The notes below the pieces were generated by a model that saw nothing but the letters and a program-made list of their open reading frames with translations, did no database searches and was not told where the DNA came from. Both the position numbers and the translations under genes were made by a program. Below are positions 1 through 12,720 of a stretch of DNA of 64,000 bases, in pieces. The first letter of the stretch is position 1; each line of letters starts with the position of its first letter. The stretch is from the NCBI GenBank assembly GCA_002007465.1, contig LNAC01000231.1, positions 1,896,843 through 1,960,842 on the forward strand, written 5' to 3'. This stretch comes from Ailurus styani (Eukaryota; Chordata; Mammalia; Carnivora; Ailuridae).

Positions 1-353
1 AGTGAAATTATATATATAAAGTCTTAATTTGAATACAATATCATGGTAAATGAGATAATCAAGGTATGATGAAGTAAGAAGAAAAATTAGGTAATAATTT
101 TACAGCTAGTTTTATTGCTTCTCAACATTATTTAAAGTCATTTATTTATAAAAAAAATACTAAGAAGAAAATTTATCAAAAACAAAGTAGAAAGAAGAGA
201 TTGGTGTTTAGCAATGAACGTGAACTGAACTAATTCATGGTTCATTTAAATTTTCTGACCTTACTTTCCGTATCTTTAAAACTGGGATGATTATATTAAC
301 AGAAAGGATCCGTTTACGGACTATATGTGCTAATGATATTGCAGGTTAATATT
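1..353. other. AT-rich single-copy sequence
   Basis: No recognisable gene, RNA or repeat family. The sequence is AT-rich with short A and T runs. Stop codons are frequent in all frames. Confidence 0.5.
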
Positions 354-369
354 AAAAATATAGTTCAGG

Positions 370-572
370 GGCGCCTGGGTGGCTCAGTGGGTTAAAGCCT
401 CTGCTTTCAGCTCAGGTCATGATCTCAGCGTCCTGGGATCGAGGCCCGCATCGGGCTCTCTGCTCAGCGGGGAGCCTGCTTCCTCCTCTCCCTGTCTCTC
501 TGCCTGCCTCTTTGCCTACTTGTAATCTCTCTCTCTCTCTGTCAAATAAATAAATAAATAAAAATCTTTAAA
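370..572 (+). mobile_element. Carnivore CAN-SINE (SINEC), full length
   Basis: A full-length tRNA-derived SINE. The head carries a box A-like tggctcagtgg and a box B-like gggatcgagg, followed by a CT-rich middle and an (AAATA)n/A tail. It is flanked by an exact 16-bp target-site duplication, aaaaatatagttcagg, at 354-369 and 573-588, so the insertion is young and its edges are certain. Subtype: gggttaaagcctctgc head, mustelid-like. Confidence 0.95.
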
Positions 573-588
573 AAAAATATAGTTCAGG

Positions 589-2049
589 ATACACACATTT
601 TTCTGTGAATAGGTATAATTGAGAGTTTTATAAAGTCATGTACTTTGAACTCTACAATTAATTTAGGTTTGGGAGGTTTGATTTCTAGCAAAAACCTTTT
701 TCCTTTTCAATCAAAATGCATGAGAGAATGAAATTAACTGCTCCATTTGGAGACATATCTCAAGATTTACATCTAAGATTACGCCGGTGTGAGAACATAA
801 TTTCTGGCACTCGTGGATCATTCGGCAGCTTTTTCATTCCAGTAACTTAGTTTGGAGGGGATTTCAATTTCTGAGTGTCATTTTCTTTTTACAGGCTTAA
901 AAAATACACTTTGCTCTGCTTCTTTATAATGTTGTTTTAAATTAGATTCTTAAAAATTTCAAAACTAAAAATATTTGGCCTTGGACTAGAATTCAGTTAA
1001 GTTTTTATTTAAAGATAGATTGTGACAATACCTGCACTGGCAAATTTTATGTAGTACTTAATTCATTAAATTGCTAGGTCAGGTGCAGGGGATAAAATCG
1101 GTCCTTAAATTCTATTTGGAGAAGACATGTATAAGTAGAAATAATATAAAAAATAATGAATGCATCAGCCATTTAAGGGCAATGTTATTAATAACTGTAA
1201 CATGTGATCATAGCAAATTTATGAAATGTCCATTTGTTCTTAAATTTTGTCCTACTAGAATACTTACTAGTTGAGAGTCTTACTATAGTTGGACTGCTTG
1301 GTAATGCAGTCTCTTTGAAAATTATCTAGGAATAATTGCTTTATAAGAAATTTTGCTGTAACCCACCTAGTTGTATGACCCATTTACCTTTGGATACTAG
1401 CCAAGTATTGTAAAATATAACTTAACTCTACTGGGGCTAGGTGAGAGTATTATGGAAAACAAAGTGAATGCCGAAATATCTCAGATGAAAAAGACCCTAG
1501 AATAACAAATTGGAAAATAATTTTATATTGTTCAATTTAGAATGAATCACCACAGTCTTTTTCAGTGGCAAATAGTAATGTCAGAAACCTTTTCTTTTTT
1601 TTAAAACTTCTGATGTAGTTTGTTTCTTTTTTTAATTTAAGCTTGTATGTTTAAGAGTTATAATATTTGTTAGAGTGTTTGCCAGCAATCAGTATGTTAA
1701 TGTAATCTTTATTATTAAAATTAAATTTTTTCCCTACTGTGCCATTTTGCTTTTTTCATCAACATGCTGTAATAGTATTTTGTGTTGAGGTGAATTTTTC
1801 ATACATATTTATGTGTAAGCCATAGCACAGGCTATTTCTCAGGTAAAAACACTGGACTGATTTCAAATAAGTTTTTGTTATCATTGTCGATTAATTTTGG
1901 GCAAGTTGAATATTTTATTCTGAAGTGGTAATACTTTATTCCTAGTTGTTTCCTGATGATATCGATAACCCAAGTGAACTTAGGTAACAGAAAACATAAT
2001 ACCAATATTAATTTTATAGTTTATAAAACATTATTCAAATGGTCTTTAT
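589..2049. other. AT-rich single-copy sequence
   Basis: No supported feature. A 67-codon frame at 1071-1274 has no family resemblance and is of the length expected by chance. T-rich runs occur near 1590-1640. Confidence 0.5.
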
Positions 2050-2155
2050 GGGGTGCCTGAGTGGTTCAGTTGGGAGAGCATGCAAATCTTGATCTTGGGG
2101 TCGTGAGTTTGAGCTCCATGTTGGGGGTAGAGTTTACTTAATAATTTTAAAAACC
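2050..2155 (+). mobile_element. Older short CAN-SINE (SINEC2-like)
   Basis: A diverged short tRNA-type SINE. The head gggtgcctgagtggttcagt is followed by gagagcatgcaaatcttgat and a cttggggtcgtgagtttgagc box B region. It ends in a short A-rich tail without the CT-rich middle of the younger copies. Only weak flanking similarity (gtcttt) remains, consistent with greater age. Confidence 0.8.
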
Positions 2156-2469
2156 CAGTCTTTGTTTTATTATTTATATATTTACAAAAGAATATATGTA
2201 TTTGCTACATACTTCTTAATTTCAAGAATAATTACCAGAATATACAAGATTAAACAGAATGCTAAATTGATAAATAACATGAAGGAAAAGGGACACCAGG
2301 GAAGAAAAAACAGATAAATTCTGAGGGTAATAGGAAAACAAACATTTATGTCATAGAATCTGGTATTAATAAAGAAGATCATAGATTATGTTCTGAATTG
2401 ATTAGTAGTAAAAGCAAAATTTGTATTAATCAGTAACTAAGATATTATGATGATATTATTTATGATAAA

Positions 2470-2715
2470 AGAACTAATGTTTATCAATCACATAGTATTC
2501 TAAGAATTGTACTCGGTCTTTGCAATATGAGCTTGTTATTTAATTATTGCAATGAACCTTCAAAGTGGTGGTGATGTTCTATTTTATATATACAGAAAAG
2601 GAACCTCAGAGAAGTCAAGTGTTTTGTCTGTAGTCACATGACTATTAACTGGTTGAGTTGGGGTGTGAATCCAGATAATTCTGTCTCCAAAATCCATAAT
2701 CTTATCCACAGAAGT
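2470..2715 (+). mobile_element. MIR element
   Basis: An ancient tRNA-derived MIR SINE in sense orientation. In order it shows the tttatcaatcacatagtattctaag head, an attattgcaatgaacc block, a cagaaaaggaacctcagagaa core, gtcacatgactattaactgg and a gtgaatccagataattctgt end. Diverged throughout; edges approximate. Confidence 0.75.
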
Positions 2716-2960
2716 CAGTTTTCATGAGATAAAATATCAGTTGCGTCAGAGAAAATATACCTTGATAAGAGATAAAACCCTCTATGAGGCTCAGGTTTGA
2801 TTCAAGGATACAGTGGTGTTTGTCTAGAAGAATGTCTGTAATTCATATCCTTCAAGCAGTCCCTGTGAATATCTCTCTGTTCTTTGTTGTTACCAAATTA
2901 TTTTGTCTCGAGGCTATGAGCAAATTGATTATGAACAGTTAATATTAAAGCCAAAAGGAA

Positions 2961-3165
2961 TGGGCGCCTGGGTGGCTCAGTGGGTTAAAGCCTCTGCTTT
3001 CGGCTCAGGTCATGATCTCAGGGTCCTGGGATTGAGGCCCGCATCAGGCTCTCTGCTCAGCAGGGAGCCTGCTTCCTCCTCTCTCCTCTCTCTGCCTGCC
3101 TCTCTGGCTACTTGTAATCTCTCTCTGTCAAATAAATAAATAAAATCTTTAAAAATAAATAAATA
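2961..3165 (+). mobile_element. Carnivore CAN-SINE, full length
   Basis: Young mustelid-like subtype (gggttaaagcctctgc head, cttgtaatctctctctg end). The flanking target-site duplication is aagccaaaaggaa at 2948-2960 and aagacaaaaggaa at 3166-3178, with one mismatch. Frames of 78 and 68 codons crossing it are readings of the SINE, not genes. Confidence 0.95.
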
Positions 3166-3839
3166 AAGACAAAAGGAAGACCTTGGTAAGAATTTTAGTA
3201 ACTTTGTCCTTATCAAGATCTAGAAGAAAGACTCTTATAAGTGACAACTTAATTTAGAAATTCATTTATCTTGCAGAATTTTACTAAATATTCAATGATG
3301 TTCTAGTTTAAATTTTTTTACATATCCGTTTTACTATTTATCATCTTTTCTCTAACCATTGAACTGCAGATGTTTTACAATATAAACTTTTACAAAGAGG
3401 ATAGATTTGGTTTTAGTTTATTAATTTTTAATAAATACTTGTATATTCATTCATAGTACCATATGATTTTGTAATAAATTTTATTATGGATTTTATTAAG
3501 CCAGAGATACTTTTGAACATTTGTCTTAGTGAAGGCAATATGAAAAAAATGTTTAAATCCTTTTATTATTAGTTATGAAAATCTTGCTTATTTAACTTAC
3601 CTAGCTGTGTATACATTTTAGATCTGCTTTGTGTATGCAAATGTTTTAAAGATAAAATTTATTTCTACTAATTATTTTCGGTAACCAAAGTTAATTTGAT
3701 TCTTTTCTTGCATTTCTATTACAGTTTTAAAGGTGGAAAGGAAATGTACAAAGAAAAAAACCCAAAATCACCTAAAAGCCCTATCATGCAGAAAAAATGA
3801 TTGTTAACTTTTTTGGTGAACTTCATTTTATACATCTTT

Positions 3840-3842
<3 letters not shown>

Positions 3843-3891
<49 letters not shown>

Positions 3892-3900
3892 TATGTGTGT
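3843..3900. repeat. (TG)n microsatellite
   Basis: About 24 uninterrupted TG units at 3843-3890, then gtatgtgtgt. Read on the other strand it gives a Thr-His repeat inside a spurious 121-codon frame. Uninterrupted length suggests length polymorphism. Confidence 0.97.
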
Positions 3901-4879
3901 AAAGAGGAAAAAGGGAGGGGAAGGGTGAGTGATCAGATAAAATAATTTGCAAAATGTATTCCATGCACACTAGTTCTTCACAATACATAGTTAATTGTTT
4001 CACATAACAATAAAATGAGAAACTAAGGGTAAAACTGAAATCATGACTATCATCAGCTAGGTAAAAATTTTCGATCATTAGCATTCTTTTGTTCCCTCTT
4101 TTGGTTCCTTCCTTTATTTACTTTTTATTAATGCAATGAGCCAGAAAGTCCTGGGTGATTTCATGGCAAACCTAACCTTGCAAGCACAGAATTTGCAGGA
4201 TATGTATATCTCCATGCAAACATATGTAGAATTGCATCTGTGAGATTTGTATGAAGGAGCGGTATATTTGTTATAATGTGGGAAAACTAAACTAGTAATG
4301 AAGTCAAGTGTATTTTAATTTACACAAGTTAAGAAAATGGATTATAAAAAATATTAAAAGGTTAGAATAACTATTTCAGTTTCTATACTTTTATTTTGGG
4401 TGCTAACTCAACTTTTTGTTGTAAACGTGAACATCCTAGTTCACTGCTACATAATTAATAATAATGTGTTAGAAACATTGTTATTTTATATTGTGATATT
4501 ATATAACATTTGTCTTCCATTTTGTAGGCGATATTCCCACTCCTATTTCAACCTAGTTCCAGATTTAAGTGTTTTTAACCAGTCCTTTTACCATGACTTA
4601 TCAACGCGTGTGTTCTTTATTTCATACGTCCCTTTTGACTGGGTTTTTTCCAGTAGGTTATTTTAGAGAATGCAGTGTTTTGAAGGTATTTTAGAAAAAT
4701 ATATTAAATATATAAACAAATAAAAGAAGTAACATTTTTCTCTTGGTTTTAGGTTTTATCCTATTTATAATATTTACTTAGGTCTTATCCTATTCATATC
4801 CTATTTATAATATTTATCCATTTAGATATGTATTAATCTAGTTTATTAGTTTTATGGCTGTAAGATTGAAAAATCTATA
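3901..4879. other. AT-rich single-copy sequence
   Basis: No supported gene. A short internal duplication of the motif atcctatttataatattta occurs near 4757 and 4799. The region may be a more decayed upstream part of the antisense L1 that follows, but I cannot recognise it. Confidence 0.4.
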
Positions 4880-5390
4880 ACTTGTTTAGTATCATTCCTC
4901 TATAAATGGTCATTTAAATTATTTCCAGTTTTATTTCAATTATAAATAATGCTGTTATGAACATTGTACTGTATATGCCTTTTTGTAAACATATGCAAGT
5001 TTTTCTGTGGTAAATAACTAAAATTGAAATGGCAGTGTCATATGGCATATCCGTATTCACCTTTCCTAGAAATTATCACATTGCATTCCAAAGTCTCCTA
5101 AATATGAGGCTCGTTACCATCCTTACCATCAAAACTATTAGAGTCCCCATTTCTAGACTTCTTCATTAATATTCAGTATTGTTAAATGTTAACTTTCAGC
5201 CTCAGCGTAAAACCGTTTTTGTGTTTCTAGTCATAATTATTTTAATTATATACCTAATTATCCCAAACTTAAATATCTCATCTGGTCATTGGCCATTTGG
5301 ATTTTCTTAGTGAATTGTGGCAATGTTAAATTTCATCACCTTTTGTTTTATACTCCCTTCTTTGAACTTTCATTGTTTACAATTTGAACA
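4880..5390 (-). mobile_element. Ancient L1 (L1M) ORF2 fragment, antisense
   Basis: Read on the plus strand, this resembles the reverse complement of mammalian L1 ORF2. Recognisable stages are taaataatgctgttatgaac, gtcatatggcatatccg, the ttgcattccaaagt block and tcattggccatttggatttt. It is heavily mutated and has no open frame. Confidence 0.6.
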
Positions 5391-6261
5391 TTTTTATTAC
5401 CTGACCTATATTTGAAAATAGGCAGAACACTTGACCGTAGCCCTGTTTTTCTTCAGCAAATTTCATTTTATGTCTATTATCTGCCTTTTTACACATGTTC
5501 CTCTCCTCTCACCTCCCTTCCACCTGCAGTGATTTTTAAGTGTTTTTTTAATCTTCCATAATCCCCATCTGTATCTCTATTTTATGTCCTTCTGAGGCAG
5601 CATTTATTAAATACACATCAGCAAACCAGTTCATCTCAGCTAATGATTAAAATGCAGAAATTAATTTAAATAGAAATATTAATTCAGTATTAATGGTGTC
5701 AAAGCAGATATGTATTTTTTTTATCACAAGTTAGAGGGATTGAAGGGTTGTAGTTTTACCAGAAGAAACCATAATATGTTGGACAGCCAGTTTCATGGTA
5801 ATGTTACACATAAAGCCCAATTAAAGTATAAAGCAATTAGTAATCTAGTATAACCAGTGAGTGAAGATTTTCTTTTATGGAGGAAGCGGCTGAGAAATAA
5901 ACATAGGGTGCCAACTTGTGATAACTAAGAATAGGATCATGCTTCATTAAAAAATAGTAGCCATGTCTCTATGATGAGAGTTATATCCTGGATTTGAACT
6001 GTTGCCTCAACGTATTGCCTCTATCTCTGGTTCATCATTAACGTTCCCTTTCTAATATCTTTATTTATATATGGATGTTTATATATGTACATAAGAGTTT
6101 TCATATGATAACTTCAGCATTGGCCATTACTGGGAGAAAAATAAACCAGAGTTGGTTATGGGGTGTTGTCCAGAAGGTGATGGGCAGTAAGGTGTTGGTA
6201 TATGTGATGAGAGTGAGCTACTCAAGAGAAGATGATGGAGGAGATTGGAAACTATTCCTTT
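5391..6261. other. AT-rich single-copy sequence
   Basis: No recognisable gene or repeat. A 73-codon frame at 6075-6296 overlaps the start of the following hAT fossil and has no family resemblance. Confidence 0.45.
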
Positions 6262-6762
6262 CAAATGGTTTCTTAACCTGGGTGTTCTTGAATTGAATTC
6301 AGGCCACTGGAAAATTTGTACATGAAAAAAATTACAAAAAAAACTTACATCTTTTCACTAAATCTCCAATTGTAATTTAGTGTTTCCTTTCATTGTGAAT
6401 AAAGGCCACAACCTACAATAGTATTAGTAACATTGAGGACTTGGTTTCTAACAAACATCACAGGTATTTTCATATCATATTACAGGTGTTATAGACAGCC
6501 AGGAATATCATTTACTCTTATCACTACTTTGGGATTAGAGTAGTTATAAGACCTGCTTCTGTTTAATGCATTACCAAATTAATACATATATTACTGTATC
6601 ACGTATATAATATAATTTGGTAGCTCTTGTCCATTATAACTGGTTTCCAGTGCAATTCTCTGTATTTTATGCTTTTGTAAACCTTATTCTAACAAGAGGA
6701 CTGTACTTCAGGAGACTGTCAAAGGGAGTCATGGCACAAAAAAGTGTAAGAACTTTTTTCTG
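6262..6762 (+). mobile_element. Fossil non-autonomous hAT (Charlie-group) DNA transposon
   Basis: The left end reads ggtttcttaacctggg and the right end gtgtaagaactttttt. These are roughly inverted and resemble the hAT terminal motif ggttcttaacc. The interior matches, by recognition, a mammal-wide hAT repeat: cttttcactaaatctcc, attttcatatcatattacag, tggtttccagtgcaattctc and agggagtcatggcacaaaaa occur in the expected order. No transposase is left. The 8-bp target duplication is not preserved; subfamily uncertain. Confidence 0.6.
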
Positions 6763-9324
6763 TAATTGTTAAGCTAACTTAGCTTGCTTTTAACCTTCTT
6801 TTTCAAATATGACATTTCTCCATTTTCTCTGCCATCAAGCATAAAGCTTTAAGGGAAGTTGAGACATTTTTTTACTGAGCTATTTAATCACATTGTCTCA
6901 TTTTTTTATGGGAAAAATATACCTCATATAATGGGGGAAAGAAAAAGTGGTAACTTATTTACATCTGTTCTAGCCCAAAGACATTCAAAACATCATAGTG
7001 AAGAAGAAGAAAAATGTAACTGCATTTATAAAAATTTCTCATGAGGAAGGAAAGGATTTTGTTTTAATAAATGATGGCAGAGAAACATCACAAGTTACAT
7101 TCCTTATTTTAGGTGTCATGGTGATGGTTTGAAATAATTTTAAGAAGAAAAGTGATACAGTGATAAAGTAATGAGGATACCCAAAATTGTGCTAATCACA
7201 TAGACAAGGAAACAGAAGAGCGTGTCAGTGTTGATGTCCACGTTCTATTTTTCTCTGAGGTCTTGATCATCATTTTTGAGAAGGATACTGTGCAGATCTT
7301 TTTAATATTTGAAGGTTCCTTAACGTTTCACTGCTCAATTTTCAACATTAATGGACCTCACCCAGGTAGAGTTAACTGGAAAAAGTCTCCTCTTTCTTTT
7401 ATTAATTGAACACAAAGAGATATTTGACTCATTCTTGAATTGAAATGCAGCCTTCACTCCAGATTTGACAATTAATTATTTCTAAATATAATTGGATCTA
7501 TTGCTTTTACCTCAGGCTCTTTCTCTACATGTGGAAAGTTTAAGACAGGTTTCATGAGTATGTCAACTGTGCCCACATTCTGGCTTTTCCCACCACAGAC
7601 ACACTTGGTAAACCTAGAAATAGCTGTTCCAATGTCTTTTCTCTCTTACATACAAATGTATAAACTCATCCACAGACATAGAGGAGAAAACAAGATAAAA
7701 TATAGCAAAATTAGGGGGGGAAAAAGGGTAGATTCAGTTCATTGGTAATTGCATTGTATATCATATATTTTTATTCACACATGTATGATTGATATCTTGA
7801 ATAATGCCAAAAATTAGTTAATCCCCTTGTCAAACAGCAAAGTCCTGCAGTGCTACATAATAGATAAACATCAAAACTAATATCTCCATTAGGTTGTGTA
7901 ATAGTATATTGGCACTTACTGTTATTTAAATGTCACCCATTTCCTTTTTGTAGTGCTGATGTTAACCTTGTGAGCTCTAAATTGTCTGGAAGTTAATGGT
8001 CTGTTATATGAGTATAATAGTTCTTAGTGAAAGAATATTAGATTATATTATGCAGTTTGAAATGTAACTTGATCTCTATCTCATAACCATAAATAATGGC
8101 ATAGTCTTTGTTCAAATTAAGGATATTTGTTTTTTTTTTTTTCTGCTGCGGCTGTACTTAGCATTAAGTGAAGGATTTTTCTTTTTCTTCTTTTTATCTG
8201 GATAAACATTTATTTGCCCATCGTCACACTCTGGTTTAAGGGCAAAAAATAAGAAAATGAAAATGAGCATATGTTCTAAAGGGTAGACTGTTGTTTATGA
8301 AAATCAAAATTTGAAAATTATTATATTAAACTTGGTAAATTCAGAAGCATTATGTTCTGTCAGGACCCATATATGCCCCTGTCAGGCTTTGCCAAAGTTT
8401 TATTTTTTTAAATTTTATAAGAGCTAAATTTGAATTGAAGCTAATGTAACTGACAAGAGGGAAATAGAAGCAATTGGCTTGCACTAAACAAGTTTGAATG
8501 GTTGTTAATGTGAATGACTTTCAGGCAGTGAATGTCAGAGAACAGTAGATTACTTTCTTTACCTCAGGCATTTTAAGCCATCTCCTATGGTAGACTGACA
8601 TAATTTCTCTCTCTCTCTCAAAACTGGGAAGCAAAGTAATTGGAGTCTGGTAATTTTGGCCTATGGCTGATGAAGATAAATCATAACGAGCTATGGAATA
8701 CACACTGACAATTCACATAGGGCTATGAGAACATGAACTTTCAGTAATGCATTAATCAAATACTGTTTCTCTCTGATTTATATTCCAGATAGCCCTGAAA
8801 CTGTTAATTATGAATGCAGTCATCATTTGTTATTTCTGACAAAATCTCACACGCTAAACAAATTGTTTCAAAATGTAAGTTATTGTGTCCTTTAGAACAT
8901 GGTCTAGAGTCCTCTCCTTTCCATTAGATCCATTATATATGATTTGAAGCTGGCGTATTTAACACAAACTTTGAGGTTTGAAAATAATAGAGATGGAAGA
9001 GAATTCCAGACCATCTGGTCTAGCCTTCTCCTTAAGGCTCCTGAATGTATAAATCATCTTGAACAGATGGAGGTGTAGTCACCTAAAATTTTATAGAAAT
9101 AGAGGTTGTAAAGCTTCTTTCACTAATTTGAGTTTGATCACTCTGATTGCTAAGGAACTCTTTTATATTCAAATATATTTTATATATTTTAATTTGAATC
9201 TGTCTTTTAATGTCATTTTCTAGGCTTTTGAAGACTAGACATTGCCTTGGTGTTTCAATTGGTCAGTGTAAATTTTTAATTTAGAAGTACTCTATAGTTA
9301 ATATTTACTTAATACCATTGGTTA
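6763..9324. other. AT-rich single-copy sequence
   Basis: No supported gene. Frames of 60-64 codons here have no resemblance to known proteins. A T-run lies near 8129-8142 and a short (TC)n near 8608-8619. Around 9000-9060 the phrase ccagaccatctggtctag resembles old mammalian repeats, but not enough to name one. Confidence 0.45.
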
Positions 9325-9555
9325 TTGTCAGTGTATTAGAAGCTGTACTATGTATTTGTTTACATTATTGCATTGAGTTCAAAAATCTAATAAGCTTTTA
9401 ATAAATCTAATAAGTTTGTTTATTATCTTCATTATAGATTTAGGAAAATGAGGTTCAGGAAAGATAAGTAATTAGATACAGGCACATGTCTGATGAAAAA
9501 TTGAACTGTAACTTAAATCCAAATTTTTCTGACTTGACTCTTTTCCACTGACCTA
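9325..9555 (+). mobile_element. MIR element
   Basis: A diverged MIR in sense orientation. The core reads ttattatcttcattatagatttaggaaaatgaggttcaggaaagataagtaa in outline, followed by a degraded cagtctgactc-like end (ttctgacttgactcttttcc). Internal short duplication aaatctaataag near 9386 and 9404. Confidence 0.6.
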
Positions 9556-9564
9556 TCTCCTCAG

Positions 9565-9665
9565 TGTTAGAGTTCAGACTCCTTTTGTCTTTGACTTAAA
9601 TTTCCATGGCTTCATGGTTCTGCCACTTGCATCCTGTTACTTCTTGGTTAATGGGGGTATGTTCA
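9565..9665 (+). mobile_element. Possible L2 3' fragment
   Basis: The order gagttcagactccttttgtc, then catggcttcatggttctgcc, resembles an L2 passage (cagactccttagcctggcattcaaggcc...). Short and decayed; could be chance. Confidence 0.35.
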
Positions 9666-11921
9666 GTGTTTCCCAGTCTTTTTTCACTATCACCCATTTC
9701 CAGAGCCATTTCAGAATTTCTTTTTAATCTCCTTCCATAAAATATGAATTCCACAAATATCCTGGATATCTGTTTTTATATGTATATTAAAAAAAAGAGT
9801 AATACTTTTGTCCCCTTCAAGTACCTGTTGTCTCCCCTTGAGAATGAATGCAGTGTATCTCTATTACTCTACCTTTTTGACTGCTTCAGGGTACATTTCT
9901 TTTATTTAATATGAATGATATGTTTATTTGTTAGAGTATGAGGCATATTTAAAAATCAGTGAGCTTTTCAGTATCTTGAAATATGAAGAATAATTTTGAA
10001 GAATTGTATAACATCAGGGCATAAGTCAAGTTTACTACTTCTATAAAAATATATAATTTGTGCTTTTGGAAAAAAAGAGAGAAACTTAGGATATAAATGA
10101 ATATGATCTGGTCTATTTTCTCCATTCTATAGACTCTATGCCAAATTTTGTGTTTACTTACAGACATCCCATTCTTACTAGAAATACACATTCTTCTCTG
10201 TTTTGACATCACAATGTATTGACATAGAAATGATTGACACCTTACATTTATCTTGCTGTCTTCACAGCAGGTTATAAAAAGGATCTTGACAGAAAAAAAT
10301 AGATTTTACTGGCACCAGTGGACTCTAGGAGATATTGGACCTCTTTTATTTTAATTTTATTTTCCTTTAAAATACAAAAGTTACAAATTGGTTCTTCAGA
10401 AAGTTGTGTACTTTGCTTTTCATTCTGTGATTTCTTTCAAAAGCCGTATTAGATTATGATTTATAAAAAGAATTCAGGTAATGTGTTTTATATAATTTTT
10501 ATTTTATATCTTAAATATAAAATTAGCTTGCACCACTGGCTAAAAAATTATACTAACTGAAGTTATCCAGCTTTATCATGTTCTGCAGAAATACAGGAGT
10601 TAGGAGTAAACCTCATTGGTAGATTGTTATATTGGGAAAGAAACTGGATGACAGCAGTTACTTGGAGCTTCTATATATGTAGACTGTGGAAAGTTTCTAG
10701 TCTGCGACTTTGATCTACTTGGATCGAAAACATGAAAATTAAATCTTGAAACATTTTCGTACCTTTTTGGAGGTACACTCAGTATTCAATTATTCAGATA
10801 GATGAAACTGACAACTTAGGTTTCAGAGTCTTTTCTTTCTATAATGGTCTCCACTTCTTTTTTTATGAAAGTCATTTTTGCTCTCTCCTGAATTTTATAG
10901 CCCTTCAAATCTAAAGAGAGGCATTGCAGTAGTGTCTTTTGTGACCCAAAACTAATTTTGACCTCATTGACAACTACATATACATTCAGAAATTAAAAGG
11001 AGTGCTGTATAGTAAATCAAGAACAGTGCATTTGGCCCCCGAAATGGTTTTCCTGTGTATTAGTCCTCAGGAATTCAGAGTAACTTCAGAAATTATCACC
11101 TGAGAAGTGAGACTTTGGCCAACTATTACATTTTCCAGGTGCATATAGAAAGCAAAGATAGTATATATCTAAGTGAATGAAATGGAAGAAATAAACAGGT
11201 TTCCATTTCAAATGGCAAGGAAGAGAAAAGCTATAATAAATGACTATTTGATATAAGCCTGGGAGGAGGAAAGGAGGACTCAGAAGTGGTTGCTGTGCAA
11301 AGATGTTTCGAGTTACTTAGTCCTAAGTGTTTGAGAGCACTAGTGCTTCATGTGGGTTTAGATGAAGAAAAAGAATGAGAAATGGGAAGTAGGAACTGGG
11401 AAGTTTACATAGACCTCTGCAATTTAACTCCTGGTGATTTATTTTAAAATGTCTGTGTGTTGTGGATAAAGCATTCAGACTTTCCTCAGTGGCCTTGTTC
11501 CTCTGCTATTAAATGTGTGCCTTGTTCACTTTCCAGTGTGAACGCAGCAAGTCAATAAGCACTAGACAGAGAGGCCATTCAGTTTAAAAGCTGACATTTT
11601 ATCATGGATGCTTTAAAAATTGTTTTTCTTGAGTATTTATATTTCATGTCTTAGGATGAGAGATAAAATTAGATACTCAAATGATTGTGTCATGCTTTTG
11701 ACCATTCACAAACTGCATAATAATCCAGAACAGACAATCGGGTCACTGATATTAAAGGAATGTCATTCTTGTTTCTGCTTGTATTTTAGTCAAATATGAT
11801 GTACTTCATATGTTTACTTTACATGTATATACCATTAGAATATAATATGTATCAATAAATGATAATAAGGAAAATAACATATGTTTTAAGAAATGAAATA
11901 ATCCTACCCAGTCTTGAAATA
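9666..11921. other. AT-rich single-copy sequence
   Basis: No supported gene, RNA or repeat. The 87-codon frame at 9949-10212 (minus) is low-complexity and hydrophobic and looks like chance in AT-rich DNA. Confidence 0.45.
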
Positions 11922-11934
11922 CCTTTTCCATTTA

Positions 11935-12090
11935 TTTTGTTTTTTAAGATTTTATTTATTTATCGGAGGGAGGGAAGACAGAGTACTTACATGAGTGGGG
12001 AGGAGGAGCAGAGGGAGAGAGTGGGGCAGGGAGCCCACCTGAGCCAGCCAAAGGTAGACGCTTAACCAACTGAGCCACCCAGGTGTCCCA
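11935..12090 (-). mobile_element. Carnivore CAN-SINE, older copy
   Basis: Reverse-oriented: T-rich tail first, head ccacccaggtgtccc last. The target-site duplication ccttttccattta is exact at 11922-11934 and 12091-12103. The body is shorter and more diverged than the young subtype. Three spurious frames cross it. Confidence 0.9.
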
Positions 12091-12309
12091 CCTTTTCCAT
12101 TTAAAAAAGAGAAAGTGATAGGCGTTGAAAGGATGCAATCATAATTGAGAAAATCAAGAAGAATGTGAAAGATCAATAACCTGTGCCTAGACGTGAAAGC
12201 ATAAAAATTCTCCAGAGGGGTCTATAGCAACGTACTGTGATCAGACACATTTTGCAGAAAAACCAAGGGGGACAATGAAAAACTAAGCAGTGTCATCATT
12301 GTTCAGAAT

Positions 12310-12505
12310 TTGGATAAGCAATTATAGACCTGTATTCATTTAAATCCTCACAATAAAGGTGTGTTAAAGGCAAATAAGCTGAAACAGAGAGGAGTTAGGT
12401 GACTCCTTTTGAGGAACACAGTTACTAAAAAAAGAAGCCCTGACGTAAAACTGAGGCAGTCCGGCTCCATAATCCATATTCTTAACTGTGATGCTCTGCT
12501 GCCTC
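12310..12505 (+). mobile_element. MIR element
   Basis: Sense MIR, core to 3' part. In order it shows catttaaatcctcacaataa, gctgaaacagagaggagtta, then gaggcagtccggctccataatccatattcttaac and atgctctgctgcc. The last blocks are the characteristic MIR 3' half. Confidence 0.7.
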
Positions 12506-12639
12506 TCTGATGTACAGACACACATGCGTGCATACAGGCAGAGACACACATAAGCAAGCAATTAATTAAGTCATTTAAAAGTGGGTCCTGAAAATTCTAT
12601 ACACTTATGAGATTATCTTAAGTTTATATTCTTATAATA

Positions 12640-12720
12640 ACTACTTTATGTTGCATTTAATTTTTATTGCTAATGGACATTAAGTTTTTTGTCGTCCATA
12701 TTAATAAATATTATTGAACC
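12640..12720 (-). mobile_element. Short antisense L1 fragment
   Basis: The blocks ttgctaatggacattaag and ataaatattattgaacc resemble the antisense L1 ORF2 phrase that reads roughly tggacatttgggttg...ataatgctg..gaac. Very short and decayed. Confidence 0.35.

Noticed and set aside
370..442. tRNA-like head of the SINE considered as a tRNA gene
   Set aside because: It resembles a tRNA with boxes A and B, but the cloverleaf is broken and the SINE body follows. The same head recurs in the other complete CAN-SINE copies.
3719..4084. 121-codon minus frame with a Thr-His run
   Set aside because: The run is the translation of the (TG)n microsatellite.
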